Source: Arthrobacter sp. (GTDB lineage Bacteria > Actinomycetota > Actinomycetes > Actinomycetales > Micrococcaceae). From it: 64,000 nt of DNA. How positions within the stretch are numbered: position 1 is the stretch's first letter; every line of letters starts with the position of its first letter. The stretch is from contig JAHFUZ010000020.1 of assembly GCA_023264815.1 (NCBI GenBank), positions 1 through 64,000 of the forward strand, in the 5' to 3' direction. This document shows positions 16,858 through 28,235 of the stretch, in pieces. Both the position numbers and the translations under genes were made by a program. A model generated the notes under the pieces. That model was not told where the DNA came from, searched no databases, and worked only from the letters and a program-made list of their open reading frames with translations.

Positions 16858-17733
16858 TCAGCGAACCGCCACCCGGATATTGTTGCGCCACGGATCCTCG
16901 AAGCGAAGCTCGGCACCCGTATGGTGGGAGGCCACACCGGCGACCTTCAGCCGGTCAGCCAGCGAGCCGACGTCGTCCCCGGAAGCCACTTCGATCAGCA
17001 CTTCACCCAGGCCCAGCGTGTCCTTGCGGGGGCCGGCGCCGCGGCTGTTCCAGACATTCATGGCCATGTGGTGGTGGTAGCGGCCTGCCGAAACAAACAA
17101 TGCCTGGCCATGCCAGCCGGCAGTCTTTTCGAAGCCCAGGGTGCCCACGTAGAAGTTGTAGGCCGACTGGACGTCGCCCACCTGCAGATGGACGTGGCCC
17201 ACGCCGGCTTCGGTGCCCAACTGGCCGTCCAGGGATTCCTGGCTCAGGTGCTGCTCGAGGTAGCGCTGGGGCGGCAGCGCGAGGCTGTCCATCACCACTT
17301 CGGTGCCATTCCAGGACCAGTTCTTGCGGGGCCGGTCCCAGTAGAGCTCAATGCCGTTGCCTTCGGGATCGTTGAAGTAGAAGGCTTCGCTGACCAGATG
17401 GTCGGCACTGCCGGTGAAAAGCCGCGGATCAAACTGGGCGGCAGTGGCCACCGTGGCAGCCAACGCGGCCTGGTCGTCAAAGAGCAGCGCCGTGTGGAAC
17501 AGTCCGGCCTCTCCCCGGCCGGGCAGGTGCAATGACGGGGCGGGTGCCAGGTGGACCAGGGGGCGCTGGCGGCGGCCGAGGTAGACGCCGCCATCTTCTT
17601 CGGCGACGACTTCCAGGCCCAGGGCCCGCTGGTAGTAGTCGGTCATCACCTTCATGTCGCCCACCTTGAGCATCACTGTGCCCATGGAAAGGTCGGCAGG
17701 AAGAAGATCCTGGCTGTTGGCTTCTGCAGTCAT
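16858..17733 (-). CDS. VOC-family ring-cleaving dioxygenase-like protein (CatE type)
   Basis: 291-residue protein made of two tandem vicinal-oxygen-chelate modules (about residues 16-130 and 165-285). The pattern matches CatE/catechol-2,3-dioxygenase-like proteins: MLKVGDMKVMTDYYQRALGLEVV, then GHVHLQVGDVQSAYNFYVGTLGFE and YHHHMAMNVW. Candidate metal ligands are His and Glu residues in those modules. Related Bacillus enzymes open hydroquinone or catechol rings and are controlled by MarR-type repressors; an inverted repeat of that kind lies 57-82 bases upstream. The real substrate is unknown. Confidence 0.8.
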   Translation of the reverse strand: MTAEANSQDLLPADLSMGTVMLKVGDMKVMTDYYQRALGLEVVAEEDGGVYLGRRQRPLVHLAPAPSLHLPGRGEAGLFHTALLFDDQAALAATVATAAQFDPRLFTGSADHLVSEAFYFNDPEGNGIELYWDRPRKNWSWNGTEVVMDSLALPPQRYLEQHLSQESLDGQLGTEAGVGHVHLQVGDVQSAYNFYVGTLGFEKTAGWHGQALFVSAGRYHHHMAMNVWNSRGAGPRKDTLGLGEVLIEVASGDDVGSLADRLKVAGVASHHTGAELRFEDPWRNNIRVAVR

Positions 17734-17789
17734 GTGAACGCTCCCGGTCCGCCGGCCTCCGGATTTGGCGGCCGCTATGGTTCTAATTT

Positions 17790-17815
17790 ACTTGAAGCTT
17801 CAATTTATTTCAAGT
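17790..17815. promoter_or_regulatory. Nested inverted repeats, candidate MarR-type operator
   Basis: A perfect palindrome TTGAAGCTTCAA (17792-17803) shares its left arm with ACTTGAA (17790-17796) / TTCAAGT (17809-17815). Such TTGAA/TTCAA symmetry is usual for MarR-family sites. It lies between the divergent VOC gene and thiC; no regulator gene is adjacent. Confidence 0.45.
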
Positions 17816-17846
17816 GCGTTGCCGTGTGGGGCAGTGTCCGTGGTAG

Positions 17847-20498
<2,652 letters not shown>

Positions 20499-20540
20499 GA
20501 CCCAACCTTATTCCACCGGCCCGACATCAAATCCACGTAG

Positions 20541-20580
20541 CAGCAAGTGTCGTTATGAGCCCTCAAAACGACACTTACTG
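20541..20580. repeat. Intergenic palindrome downstream of ffh
   Basis: CAGCAAGTGTCGTT (20541-20554) pairs with 20567-20580 over 14 positions with one mismatch, around a 12-base loop. No T run on either side. It lies between the hydrolase start (20498) and the ffh stop (20605), and looks like a dispersed REP-type or terminator element. Confidence 0.5.
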
Positions 20581-20604
20581 TTACGCAGTTGGGCGGCAGG
20601 GTGG

Positions 20605-22185
20605 TTACTTGCCGAGGAACTTGTCGAAGCCCTTGGGCAGGTTAAGCTGCGAGGGGTCGAACTCGCCGCCCTGTTGTCCGAACGCGGCGCCCGTGGGCAG
20701 CGCCTTGGCTGCACCGGCCCGCCGCGCTTCAGCGTCCCTGAGCTCCTGGGCGGCCTTCGCGGGGTTGCCCGAGCGCGCCTTCTTCTTCGGGGCGTTCTTG
20801 CCGCCCTTCCGGGCTCCGCCGGGCCCACCCATGCCTGGCATGCCGGGCATGCCCGGCATGCCGCCACCCTGGGCCATCTTCTTCATCATCTTCTGCGCCT
20901 GGGCGAAACGCTCCAGCAGGCCGTTGACCTCGGACACGTGCACACCCGAACCCCGGGCAATGCGCGCGCGGCGGGAGCCGTTGATGATCTTCGGGGCAAC
21001 ACGTTCGTGCGGCGTCATGGAGCGGACGATCGCCTCGACACGGTCGATTTCACGCTCGTCGAAGTTCTCCAGCTGCTGCCGGATGTTCTGCGCACCCGGC
21101 ATCATCATGAGCATCTTCTTCATGGAGCCCATGTTGCGGATCTGCTGCATCTGGGCCAGGAAGTCGTCCAGGGTGAAGTCTTCCTGGTCGGCGAATTTCT
21201 TCGCCATTCGGGCAGCTTCGTCCTTGTCCCAGTTCTTCTCGGCCTGCTCGATCAGGGTGAGGACGTCACCCATGTCCAGGATGCGGGAAGCCATCCGGTC
21301 CGGGTGGAAGAGCTCGAAGTCGTCCAGGCCCTCACCAGTGGACGCGAACATCACCGGCTTACCCGTCACCGAAGCAACGGACAGCGCGGCACCGCCGCGG
21401 GCGTCGCCGTCGAGCTTTGAGAGCACGATGCCCGTGAAGTTAACGCCCTCATCAAAGGCCATGGCCGTGTTCACGGCGTCCTGGCCGATCATGGAGTCGA
21501 TCACGAACAGCACTTCGTTGGGCACAATGGCGCGCCGGATCTGGCGTGCCTGCTCCATCATGTCGGCATCCACACCAAGGCGGCCGGCGGTATCGACAAT
21601 CACCACGTCGTGCAGCTTCTGGCGGGCTTCTTCGACGCCGGCGCGGGCGACGGCAACAGGGTCACCGGCAGGGTGCTCAAGTTCGTGGGTGGCACCGGGG
21701 TGCGGAGCAAAGACGGGGACACCTGCGCGCTTGCCCACCACCTGGAGCTGGGTGACGGCGTTGGGCCGCTGCAGGTCGCACGCCACGAGCATGGGGCTGT
21801 GGCCCTGCGCCTTCAGCCACTTGGAGAGCTTTCCGGCCAGGGTGGTCTTGCCCGCGCCCTGGAGGCCGGCGAGCATGATGATGGTGGGGCCGGTCTTGGC
21901 AAGGCGGATGCGGCGCGTCTCGCCACCGAGGATCTCAACCAGTTCCTCGTTGACGATCTTCACGATCTGCTGGCTCGGGTTCAGTGCCCCGGAGACTTCG
22001 GCGCCGAGGGCACGTTCGCGCACGCGGCCGGTGAATTCGCGTACCACGGGCACGGCGACGTCGGCATCCAGGAGGGCGCGGCGGATCTCCCGGACTGTGG
22101 CATCAACATCTGCCTCGGTGAGGCGGCCCTTGCCACGGAGGTTCTTGAAGGTTGCTGTCAACCGGTCAGAGAGTGAATTGAACAC
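20605..22185 (-). CDS. ffh: Signal recognition particle protein Ffh
   Basis: 526-residue SRP54 GTPase that binds signal peptides and 4.5S RNA and docks ribosomes to FtsY. It has an N domain (about 1-85), a G domain with GLQGAGKTTLAGKL near residue 105, DTAGRLG and SKLDGDARGG, and a Met-rich M domain ending in a GMPGMPGMPGM-type repeat and a basic tail. Length is longer than in E. coli (453) because of that tail. It is transcribed alone from a short divergent region shared with zwf. Confidence 0.97.
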   Translation of the reverse strand: MFNSLSDRLTATFKNLRGKGRLTEADVDATVREIRRALLDADVAVPVVREFTGRVRERALGAEVSGALNPSQQIVKIVNEELVEILGGETRRIRLAKTGPTIIMLAGLQGAGKTTLAGKLSKWLKAQGHSPMLVACDLQRPNAVTQLQVVGKRAGVPVFAPHPGATHELEHPAGDPVAVARAGVEEARQKLHDVVIVDTAGRLGVDADMMEQARQIRRAIVPNEVLFVIDSMIGQDAVNTAMAFDEGVNFTGIVLSKLDGDARGGAALSVASVTGKPVMFASTGEGLDDFELFHPDRMASRILDMGDVLTLIEQAEKNWDKDEAARMAKKFADQEDFTLDDFLAQMQQIRNMGSMKKMLMMMPGAQNIRQQLENFDEREIDRVEAIVRSMTPHERVAPKIINGSRRARIARGSGVHVSEVNGLLERFAQAQKMMKKMAQGGGMPGMPGMPGMGGPGGARKGGKNAPKKKARSGNPAKAAQELRDAEARRAGAAKALPTGAAFGQQGGEFDPSQLNLPKGFDKFLGK

Positions 22186-22273
22186 GCGCCGCGCACTTCT
22201 TTCAGTGGAGTTACAGGGGGGACTCGACTATCTAGGGTACCAAGACGGGCCTCCATGATGGCATGCTGGCAAG

Positions 22274-23677
22274 GTGACGAGCCAAACGAGTGTAAAAACC
22301 CTGCTCATCCTGGGTGCTTCCGGGGATCTGACCGGCCGGCTGCTCCTTCCGGGCCTCGCCCGCCTGGTTTCCCTGGGCCGTGCCGACGGGCTGAACCTCG
22401 TGGGTGCCGGCTCGGATGCGTGGACCCCGGAAAAGTGGCATTCACGGGTGCACGATGCCTTCGCGCCGGCTGCCGAAACCGCCGACGCCGCCGGCCGCAA
22501 AGCCCTCACGGCCCTGGAGAAGGCCACCTCCTACCATCAGCTGGACGTGACCGCGGAGGGCGCCCTGGCATCCCTGCTGGCCGGCCTGGAAGGCCCTGTG
22601 GCGGTCTACTTTGCGCTGCCGCCCCGGATCAGTCAATTGGCGTGCGAGGCCCTGCACCCCGGGCAGGTGCCGGCCGGAACACGCCTGGTCATGGAAAAGC
22701 CGTTCGGCTCCAGCGAAGAGTCGGCCCAGTCCCTGAACCGGACGCTGGCGGCGCTCGTCCCCGAGGACCACATCCACCGCGTGGACCACTTCCTCGGCAA
22801 GGCCACCGTGCTGAACATCCTGGGGCTGCGGTTCGCCAACAATTTCCTGGAGCCGGTCTGGAACCGCGACCATGTGGAGAAGGTTGAAATCATCTTCGAC
22901 GAGGACCTCGCCCTGGAAGGGCGCGCCCGCTACTACGACGGAGCTGGCGCCCTTCGCGACATGATCCAAAGCCACCTGCTGCAGATCATGGCCCTGGTGG
23001 CCATGGAACCGCCGGCCACCATCGGCGAGCGCGACCTTCGCGATGCGGTGGCAACCGTTCTTCGGGCCAGCAGCATCAGTTCGCCCTGCGCAAAATCCAC
23101 CCGCCGGGCCAGGTACACAGCCGGAACGATTGCGGGACGGAAGGTCCCGGACTACGCCAAGGAAGATGGCGTGGACGCAGGCCGTGGCACGGAAACCCTC
23201 GCCGAAGTCCGGGTGGACATCGATAACTGGCGGTGGCAGGGCGTTCCCTTCATCCTCCGGTCCGGCAAGGCCTTGGGCGTGAAACGCAAAGAGGCAGTGA
23301 TCACGTTCCGCCCCGTCCCCCACCTTCCATCCGGTTTCACCGGGGTGGACTCCCCTAACAAACTCCGGATCGGATTTGGCCCGGACACGCTCCAGTTCGA
23401 CGTCGACGTCAACGGGCCCGGCAGTATCTTCAGCCTCAGCCGGGTGACACTGAATGCCGAATTGAGCGCCTCGGAGCTACTGCCGTACGGCGAAGTGCTG
23501 GAGGGTGTTCTCAACGGCGATCCCCTGTTGTCCGTCCGCGGCGATACTGCGGAGGACTGCTGGCGGATCATTGAGCCGGTGATGAAGGCCTGGCAGCGTG
23601 GCTCGGTGCTGCTTGAAGAGTACGACGCCGGCTCGTCGGGTCCGCCGGGCTGGCCAGCTTCTGTGCCGGCGGGCTAA
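22274..23677 (+). CDS. zwf: Glucose-6-phosphate dehydrogenase
   Basis: 467-residue enzyme that oxidises glucose-6-phosphate to 6-phosphogluconolactone, yielding NADPH. It has the dinucleotide fold LLILGASGDLTGRLLLPGL, the substrate lysine in VMEKPFG and the active-site block IHRVDHFLGKATVLN. Start GTG at 22274 (GGCAAG upstream). It is somewhat shorter than the main actinobacterial Zwf (about 510), and no opcA, tal or pgl lies beside it, so it is likely a second paralogue. It occupies the place where glnD lies in corynebacteria. Confidence 0.88.
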   Translation: MTSQTSVKTLLILGASGDLTGRLLLPGLARLVSLGRADGLNLVGAGSDAWTPEKWHSRVHDAFAPAAETADAAGRKALTALEKATSYHQLDVTAEGALASLLAGLEGPVAVYFALPPRISQLACEALHPGQVPAGTRLVMEKPFGSSEESAQSLNRTLAALVPEDHIHRVDHFLGKATVLNILGLRFANNFLEPVWNRDHVEKVEIIFDEDLALEGRARYYDGAGALRDMIQSHLLQIMALVAMEPPATIGERDLRDAVATVLRASSISSPCAKSTRRARYTAGTIAGRKVPDYAKEDGVDAGRGTETLAEVRVDIDNWRWQGVPFILRSGKALGVKRKEAVITFRPVPHLPSGFTGVDSPNKLRIGFGPDTLQFDVDVNGPGSIFSLSRVTLNAELSASELLPYGEVLEGVLNGDPLLSVRGDTAEDCWRIIEPVMKAWQRGSVLLEEYDAGSSGPPGWPASVPAG

Positions 23678-23708
23678 GCACGCATGCACACGTAAGCAGA
23701 GACAAAAG

Positions 23709-23741
23709 GAGCGGGCAGGGAACCTGGTTCCCTGCCCGCTC
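23709..23741 (-). terminator. Rho-independent terminator of amtB-glnK
   Basis: Perfect 15-base-pair stem (GAGCGGGCAGGGAAC, 23709-23723, with 23727-23741) around a 3-base loop; on the minus strand it is followed by CTTTTGTC. It also lies just after zwf and could act on that convergent transcript. Confidence 0.85.
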
Positions 23742-23759
23742 ACTTGGTGTGACTTGCTT

Positions 23760-24098
23760 CTAGATCGCTGCTACGCCGCGTTCGCCAGTGCGTACCCGGA
23801 CTGCTTCGAAAACATCGACGGTCCAGACCTTGCCGTCGCCTGCGCGTCCGGTGTTGGAGCTTGCAATGATGACATCCAGGATGTCGTCAGCCTGATCGTC
23901 CGTGGCGAGCACTTCCACCCGGATCTTGGGCAGGAGGTCCACGTTGTATTCGGCGCCACGGTACACCTCTGTGTATCCGCGCTGGCGGCCGTACCCGCTG
24001 GCAGCGCTGACCGTCAGCCCCTGGACCCCGTAGGCTTCCAGGCCTTCACGGATGGCTTCCAACTTCTCCGGACGGACGATTGCTGTGATCAGTTTCAT
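23760..24098 (-). CDS. glnK: PII nitrogen regulatory protein GlnK
   Basis: 112-residue trimeric PII protein that senses 2-oxoglutarate and ATP/ADP and blocks AmtB under nitrogen excess. The T-loop contains GRQRGYTEVYRGAEYNVD with the modifiable Tyr51 conserved; in actinobacteria this residue is adenylylated by GlnD. The B loop TGRAGDGKVWT and C-terminal VRTGERG are intact. Its start overlaps the amtB stop (ATGA). No glnD follows; a terminator does. Confidence 0.96.
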   Translation of the reverse strand: MKLITAIVRPEKLEAIREGLEAYGVQGLTVSAASGYGRQRGYTEVYRGAEYNVDLLPKIRVEVLATDDQADDILDVIIASSNTGRAGDGKVWTVDVFEAVRVRTGERGVAAI

Positions 24099-25444
24099 GC
24101 TTCCACGCTTTCCTTGCTGGAGGCCTTCTCAGCCTTCTTGGCACCCGTCACGTCACCTTCGGAGGCCGATGCCTTGCCGGTGATCAGTTCGTGGAGGGGC
24201 TGGAAGCTCCCGCCCTGGCCGCCCACACCGAACTCGTACGCCGTCTCGGCGTGCAGGCTGAGGTCAACGCCCACGGTTTCCTGCTCCTGCGAGACGCGGA
24301 AGCCCATGGTCTTGTGGATGGCGAAGGCGATGATCGCGGTCAGGATTGCCGAGTAGGCGATGGCGATGCCGGCAGCAGCGAGCTGAGCCCAGAGCTGGGC
24401 CAGGCCGCCACCGTAGAAGAGGCCGCCGCCCACGCCGTCGGTGGGGAGTGCGATGAAGCCCAGGGCAACGGTGCCGATGATGCCCGAGACAAGGTGGACG
24501 CCGACAACGTCCAGGGAGTCATCGAAGCCCCAGCGGAACTTGAGGCCAACAGCCAAGGCGGAGGCGACACCGGCAACGACGCCGAGGCCGAGGGCGCCCA
24601 CCGGGCTGACGTTGGCGCAGGCGGGGGTGATGGCGACGAGGCCGGCGACCACACCGGAAGCGGCACCCAGGGAGGTGGGGTGGCCGTCGCGGATACGTTC
24701 GGTCACGAGCCATCCGAGCATGGCCGCGGCCGGAGCTGCGAGGGTGTTGACCCAGATCAAACCGCCCTGTTCAGCGGTGGTGGCAGCGCCACCGTTGAAG
24801 CCGAACCAGCCGAACCACAGGATGGCTGCGCCGAGCATCACGAACGGGATGTTGTGCGGGCGGTGGTTGGGGTCCTTGCCGAAGCCGCGGCGGTTGCCGA
24901 TGATCAGGACGAGGATGAGGGCCGCAACACCGGCGTTGATGTGGACCACGGTGCCGCCGGCGAAGTCGATGGCCGGGCCGAGGGCCTGGCCGATTGCGCC
25001 TTCGGGACCGAACAGACCTCCACCCCAGACCATGTAGGCAAGCGGGCAGTAGACCAGGGTGACCCAGACCGGCACGAAGACGGTCCATGCGCCGAACTTG
25101 GCACGGTCAGCGATGGCGCCACTGATGAGGGCTACGGTAATGATGGCGAAGGTGGCTGCGTAGCCAACCTTGATCAGGCCGTCCGGCGTATCGATGCCTT
25201 CAAGGCCGAATGTGGCGAACGGGTTCCCGACAATTTGGAGGAATCCTTCCCCGGAGCTCATCGACGCGCCCCAGAGCACCCAGACCACACCGACCATGCC
25301 GATGGAGATGAAGCTCATCATCATCATGTTCAGTGCAGCCTTGGCGCGCGTCATGCCGCCGTAGAAAAATGCCAGACCCGGTGTCATGAACAGCACGAGT
25401 GCTGCCGCCACCATGAGCCATACGTGACCTGCGGTAAGTTCCAT
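24095..25444 (-). CDS. amtB: Ammonium transporter
   Basis: 449-residue membrane protein with about 11 hydrophobic segments, the Amt/Rh signature FAGGTVVHINAGVAAL and the twin-His pore residues (one in VVHINAG, one in GVHLVSGIIG). The start at 25444 has GGAGG eight bases upstream, so an ATG at 25465 is not used. The cytoplasmic C-terminal tail of about 60 residues may contact GlnK, whose gene overlaps by four bases. Two CTGGYTTGTTAC direct repeats about 115-165 bases upstream are likely nitrogen-regulator sites. Confidence 0.96.
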   Translation of the reverse strand: MELTAGHVWLMVAAALVLFMTPGLAFFYGGMTRAKAALNMMMMSFISIGMVGVVWVLWGASMSSGEGFLQIVGNPFATFGLEGIDTPDGLIKVGYAATFAIITVALISGAIADRAKFGAWTVFVPVWVTLVYCPLAYMVWGGGLFGPEGAIGQALGPAIDFAGGTVVHINAGVAALILVLIIGNRRGFGKDPNHRPHNIPFVMLGAAILWFGWFGFNGGAATTAEQGGLIWVNTLAAPAAAMLGWLVTERIRDGHPTSLGAASGVVAGLVAITPACANVSPVGALGLGVVAGVASALAVGLKFRWGFDDSLDVVGVHLVSGIIGTVALGFIALPTDGVGGGLFYGGGLAQLWAQLAAAGIAIAYSAILTAIIAFAIHKTMGFRVSQEQETVGVDLSLHAETAYEFGVGGQGGSFQPLHELITGKASASEGDVTGAKKAEKASSKESVEA

Positions 25445-25557
25445 GGTGCACGTCCTCCCTCTCATCGATGCTGCGGATGGGTTCCGCCTGCCAACGCCTT
25501 TTGCGTCCTGAAATGAGTTTGTCCGGGCAGTGTTTCGCCCACTGAGGAATTACATTG

Positions 25558-25611
25558 CTGGTTTGTTACAACAACCTCTAGGAAGTAAATGGTTCATATC
25601 TGGCTTGTTAC
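25558..25611. promoter_or_regulatory. Two direct repeats upstream of amtB, candidate nitrogen-regulator sites
   Basis: CTGGTTTGTTAC (25558-25569) and CTGGCTTGTTAC (25600-25611) differ at one position. They start exactly 42 bases apart, about four helical turns. On the minus strand each reads GTAACAARCCAG, and GTAAC resembles the a-site of GlnR boxes. The divergent MFS gene starts 61 bases away. Confidence 0.5.
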
Positions 25612-25671
25612 GGTTATGTTTCACCACTTCCACCCGCCCCTGACCACCAACCTTGCGAGGAACCCAGCGCT

Positions 25672-26913
25672 ATGACGGCACCCACCCGTGTGAGCCGCGC
25701 CACACAAAGGATTTTTGCCGTAATCCGCCCCCAGCGGCCCGGGCTGCCCCGCGACGTGAAGGTGATGCTGGCCGCAGCCTTCCTCATTGCCCTTGGTTTC
25801 GGGCTCGTTGCGCCCGTTTTGCCGCAATTCGCCACAACATTCGACGTCGGCGCAACGGCGGCCGCGGTGATCGTGAGCATCTTCGCGTTCATGCGGCTGG
25901 CCTTCGCGCCGGCCGGCGGTGCTCTTATCGTCAGGTTTGGCGAGCGGCCCGTTTACGTTACCGGGCTACTGATCGTGGCGGTCTCTACGGCGGCCTGTGC
26001 CTTTGCCCAGGACTACTGGCAGCTGCTGGTCTTCCGCGGCCTCGGCGGAGTGGGCTCGGTGATGTTCACTGTGGCGTCCATGGCGCTGGTGGTCCGGCTG
26101 GCACCGCCCGAAAGCCGGGGACGTGTCTCCGGAGCCTATGCCTCCGCCTTCCTGATCGGCAACGTCCTGGGCCCCGTGGTGGGCGGCCTGCTGGCGGGGT
26201 TCGGGCTGAGGGTACCGTTCCTCTGCTATGCCGCGGCACTCGTCCTCGCCGCCATCGTGGTGCACACCCAGCTCAGCCACACGCCGTCCTCGGAACGGTC
26301 AGCGGTTGGCCGTGCTCCCGCCATGCGGTTTGCTGACGCCCTCGGAGTTGGCGCGTACCGCTCATCCCTGGTCTCAAGCTTTGCCAACGGGTGGGCGACC
26401 TTCGGCGTGCGGATGGCCACCGTCCCATTGTTCGCTGTTGCGGCGCTCGGCGCCGGTCCGGAAGCCGCCGGCCTGGCACTGGCCGTCTTTGCCGGCGGGA
26501 ACGCTGCGGCGCTGACTTTCTCCGGACGGCTGGCCGACACCCTGGGCAGGAAGCCCCTCATGATTGCCGGGTTGCTGGTGGCGGGACTCGCCACGGCCGG
26601 TATTGGATTCACGTCGCACTTGGGCTGGTTCCTGGCCGCTTCCGCCGCTGCCGGCGTGGGATCGGGCCTGTTGGGCCCGGCCCAGCAGGCGGCGGTGGCT
26701 GATGTCATCGGGAACGAGCGGTCCGGCGGGCGGGTCCTTGCCGCGTACCAGATGACGGCGGACGTCGGCGCGATCGCCGGGCCTGTGCTGGCGGGAATCC
26801 TCGCTGACCGGCTGGGGTACGGCTGGGCCTTTGGTGTCACCGGCGGCGTCCTGGTGGTGGCCGCAGCATGCTGGGCCGTCACCCGCGAACCCCTGAAACG
26901 CATCGAGGGGTGA
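25672..26913 (+). CDS. MFS transporter
   Basis: 413-residue protein with about 12 hydrophobic segments and the MFS loop motif between segments 2 and 3 (GGALIVRFGERPVY) and its repeat between segments 8 and 9 (GRLADTLGRKPLMI). It resembles drug:H+ antiporter-type (DHA1) carriers but the substrate cannot be read. The start ATG has AGGA upstream. It is divergent from amtB and shares its 227-base intergenic region; the stop lies within the palindrome at 26902-26962. Confidence 0.85.
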   Translation: MTAPTRVSRATQRIFAVIRPQRPGLPRDVKVMLAAAFLIALGFGLVAPVLPQFATTFDVGATAAAVIVSIFAFMRLAFAPAGGALIVRFGERPVYVTGLLIVAVSTAACAFAQDYWQLLVFRGLGGVGSVMFTVASMALVVRLAPPESRGRVSGAYASAFLIGNVLGPVVGGLLAGFGLRVPFLCYAAALVLAAIVVHTQLSHTPSSERSAVGRAPAMRFADALGVGAYRSSLVSSFANGWATFGVRMATVPLFAVAALGAGPEAAGLALAVFAGGNAAALTFSGRLADTLGRKPLMIAGLLVAGLATAGIGFTSHLGWFLAASAAAGVGSGLLGPAQQAAVADVIGNERSGGRVLAAYQMTADVGAIAGPVLAGILADRLGYGWAFGVTGGVLVVAAACWAVTREPLKRIEG

Positions 26914-26962
26914 GATCCCACCGCTGAAGCCTGCGCTTAGCGGCGGTATCCCACCCCTCGAT
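26902..26962. terminator. Long imperfect palindrome between MFS gene and ftsY
   Basis: ATCGAGGGGTG (26902-26912) pairs perfectly with 26952-26962. The pairing continues inward with three mismatches to a stem of about 24 positions and a loop near 26926-26938. It includes the MFS stop codon and lies between two convergent genes, so a bidirectional terminator is likely although T runs are short. Confidence 0.55.
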
Positions 26963-26976
26963 TTGGGAAGCTGCCC

Positions 26977-28179
26977 TTAGTTGAGCAGCGCGTCCACAAA
27001 GCCTTCGGCGTCGAACGGCGCCAGATCGTCGGCACCTTCGCCCAGGCCAATGAGCTTAACAGGCACACCCAGCGACTTTTGAATGGCAACCACAATGCCG
27101 CCCTTGGCCGTACCGTCGAGTTTGGTCAGGACGATGCCGGTGATGTTGACCACCTCGGCGAATACCCGGGCCTGGTTCAGTCCGTTCTGGCCGGTGGTGG
27201 CATCCAGCACCAGCAGGACCTCATCGACTTCGGCGAGCTTTTCGACGACGCGCTTGACCTTGCCGAGTTCGTCCATGAGGCCGGTCTTGTTCTGGAGGCG
27301 GCCGGCGGTGTCGATCATCACGACGTCCACCTCCTGGTCGATCCCTGCCTTGACCGCCTCGTAGGCGACGGACGCGGGATCCGCACCATCGACGTCGGAC
27401 TTCACGGTGGGGACCCCCACGCGCTGGCCCCACGTGGCCAACTGCTCCGCAGCGGCGGCGCGGAAAGTATCGGCAGCGCCCAGCAGCACGTCCTTGTCTT
27501 CGGCCACGAGCACGCGGGCAAGCTTGCCCACCGTGGTGGTCTTGCCGACGCCGTTGACGCCCACCACAAGCACGATGGCCGGCTTGTCACCCTGCCGGTC
27601 GGTCCGCAGGCTGCGGTCCATGCCGGGGTCCACGAGCTTGACAAGTTCCTCGCGGAGCAACGCCTTGACCTGCTCCGGCGTCCGGGTGCCGAGCACCTTG
27701 ACGCGTTCCCGCAGGGCGTCAACCAGCTGCATGGTCGGTTCGGTTCCCAGGTCTGCCAGCAGGAGGGTTTCCTCAACTTCGTCCCAGACGTTTTCGTCGA
27801 TTTTGTCGCTGGAGAGCAGGGCCAGCAGGCCCTTGCCCAGGATGTTGTTGGACCGGACCAGGCGTTCACGCAGCCGGGTCAGGCGCCCGGCCACCGGCAG
27901 GGGCGTCTCCACCGGGATGGTTTCAAGGCCTGCCGCGTCATCCGGGACGTCAGTGGTTTCGAGGCCTTCGAGGTCGACGCCGGCCGGGGCCTGCCGCTCG
28001 GCCGGAACCACGGGAGCGTCCTCCAGCAGTGTTCCGCCGCCGGCCGGGGGGTCGTTGGCGTCGCGCGTCCCGGGGTACTGGTTGATGTTCTTCCGCGTCT
28101 TCATCAGGACCGGGATCAGCCCGCCAATAACCGCCAGGGCAGCAACAATGGACAGAATAATGGGGAGGATGTCATTCAC
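26977..28179 (-). CDS. ftsY: Signal recognition particle receptor FtsY
   Basis: 400-residue SRP receptor. An N-terminal membrane segment (ILPIILSIVAALAVIGGLIP) is followed by an acidic linker of about 70 residues, the N domain and the G domain with GVNGVGKTTTVGKLA near residue 210, DTAGRLQNKTGLM and TKLDGTAKGG. An integral N-terminal anchor is usual in high-GC Gram-positive bacteria. It lies 56 bases after smc on the same strand, so it is probably in its operon. Confidence 0.97.
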   Translation of the reverse strand: MNDILPIILSIVAALAVIGGLIPVLMKTRKNINQYPGTRDANDPPAGGGTLLEDAPVVPAERQAPAGVDLEGLETTDVPDDAAGLETIPVETPLPVAGRLTRLRERLVRSNNILGKGLLALLSSDKIDENVWDEVEETLLLADLGTEPTMQLVDALRERVKVLGTRTPEQVKALLREELVKLVDPGMDRSLRTDRQGDKPAIVLVVGVNGVGKTTTVGKLARVLVAEDKDVLLGAADTFRAAAAEQLATWGQRVGVPTVKSDVDGADPASVAYEAVKAGIDQEVDVVMIDTAGRLQNKTGLMDELGKVKRVVEKLAEVDEVLLVLDATTGQNGLNQARVFAEVVNITGIVLTKLDGTAKGGIVVAIQKSLGVPVKLIGLGEGADDLAPFDAEGFVDALLN

Positions 28180-28235
28180 TCCCCTAGCTTCTCACAAACG
28201 GGGCGGGGCACTGGCGGGTGCCACCTGCGGCGATG

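Noticed and set aside
20828..20870. Short tandem GGCATGCC-type repeats in ffh
   Set aside because: They encode the Met-Pro-Gly-rich end of the M domain, a known feature of actinobacterial Ffh.
24191..25516. 441-codon open frame opposite amtB
   Set aside because: Very rich in Gly, Asp and Glu in a pattern expected from the antisense of a transporter gene; no ribosome-binding site.
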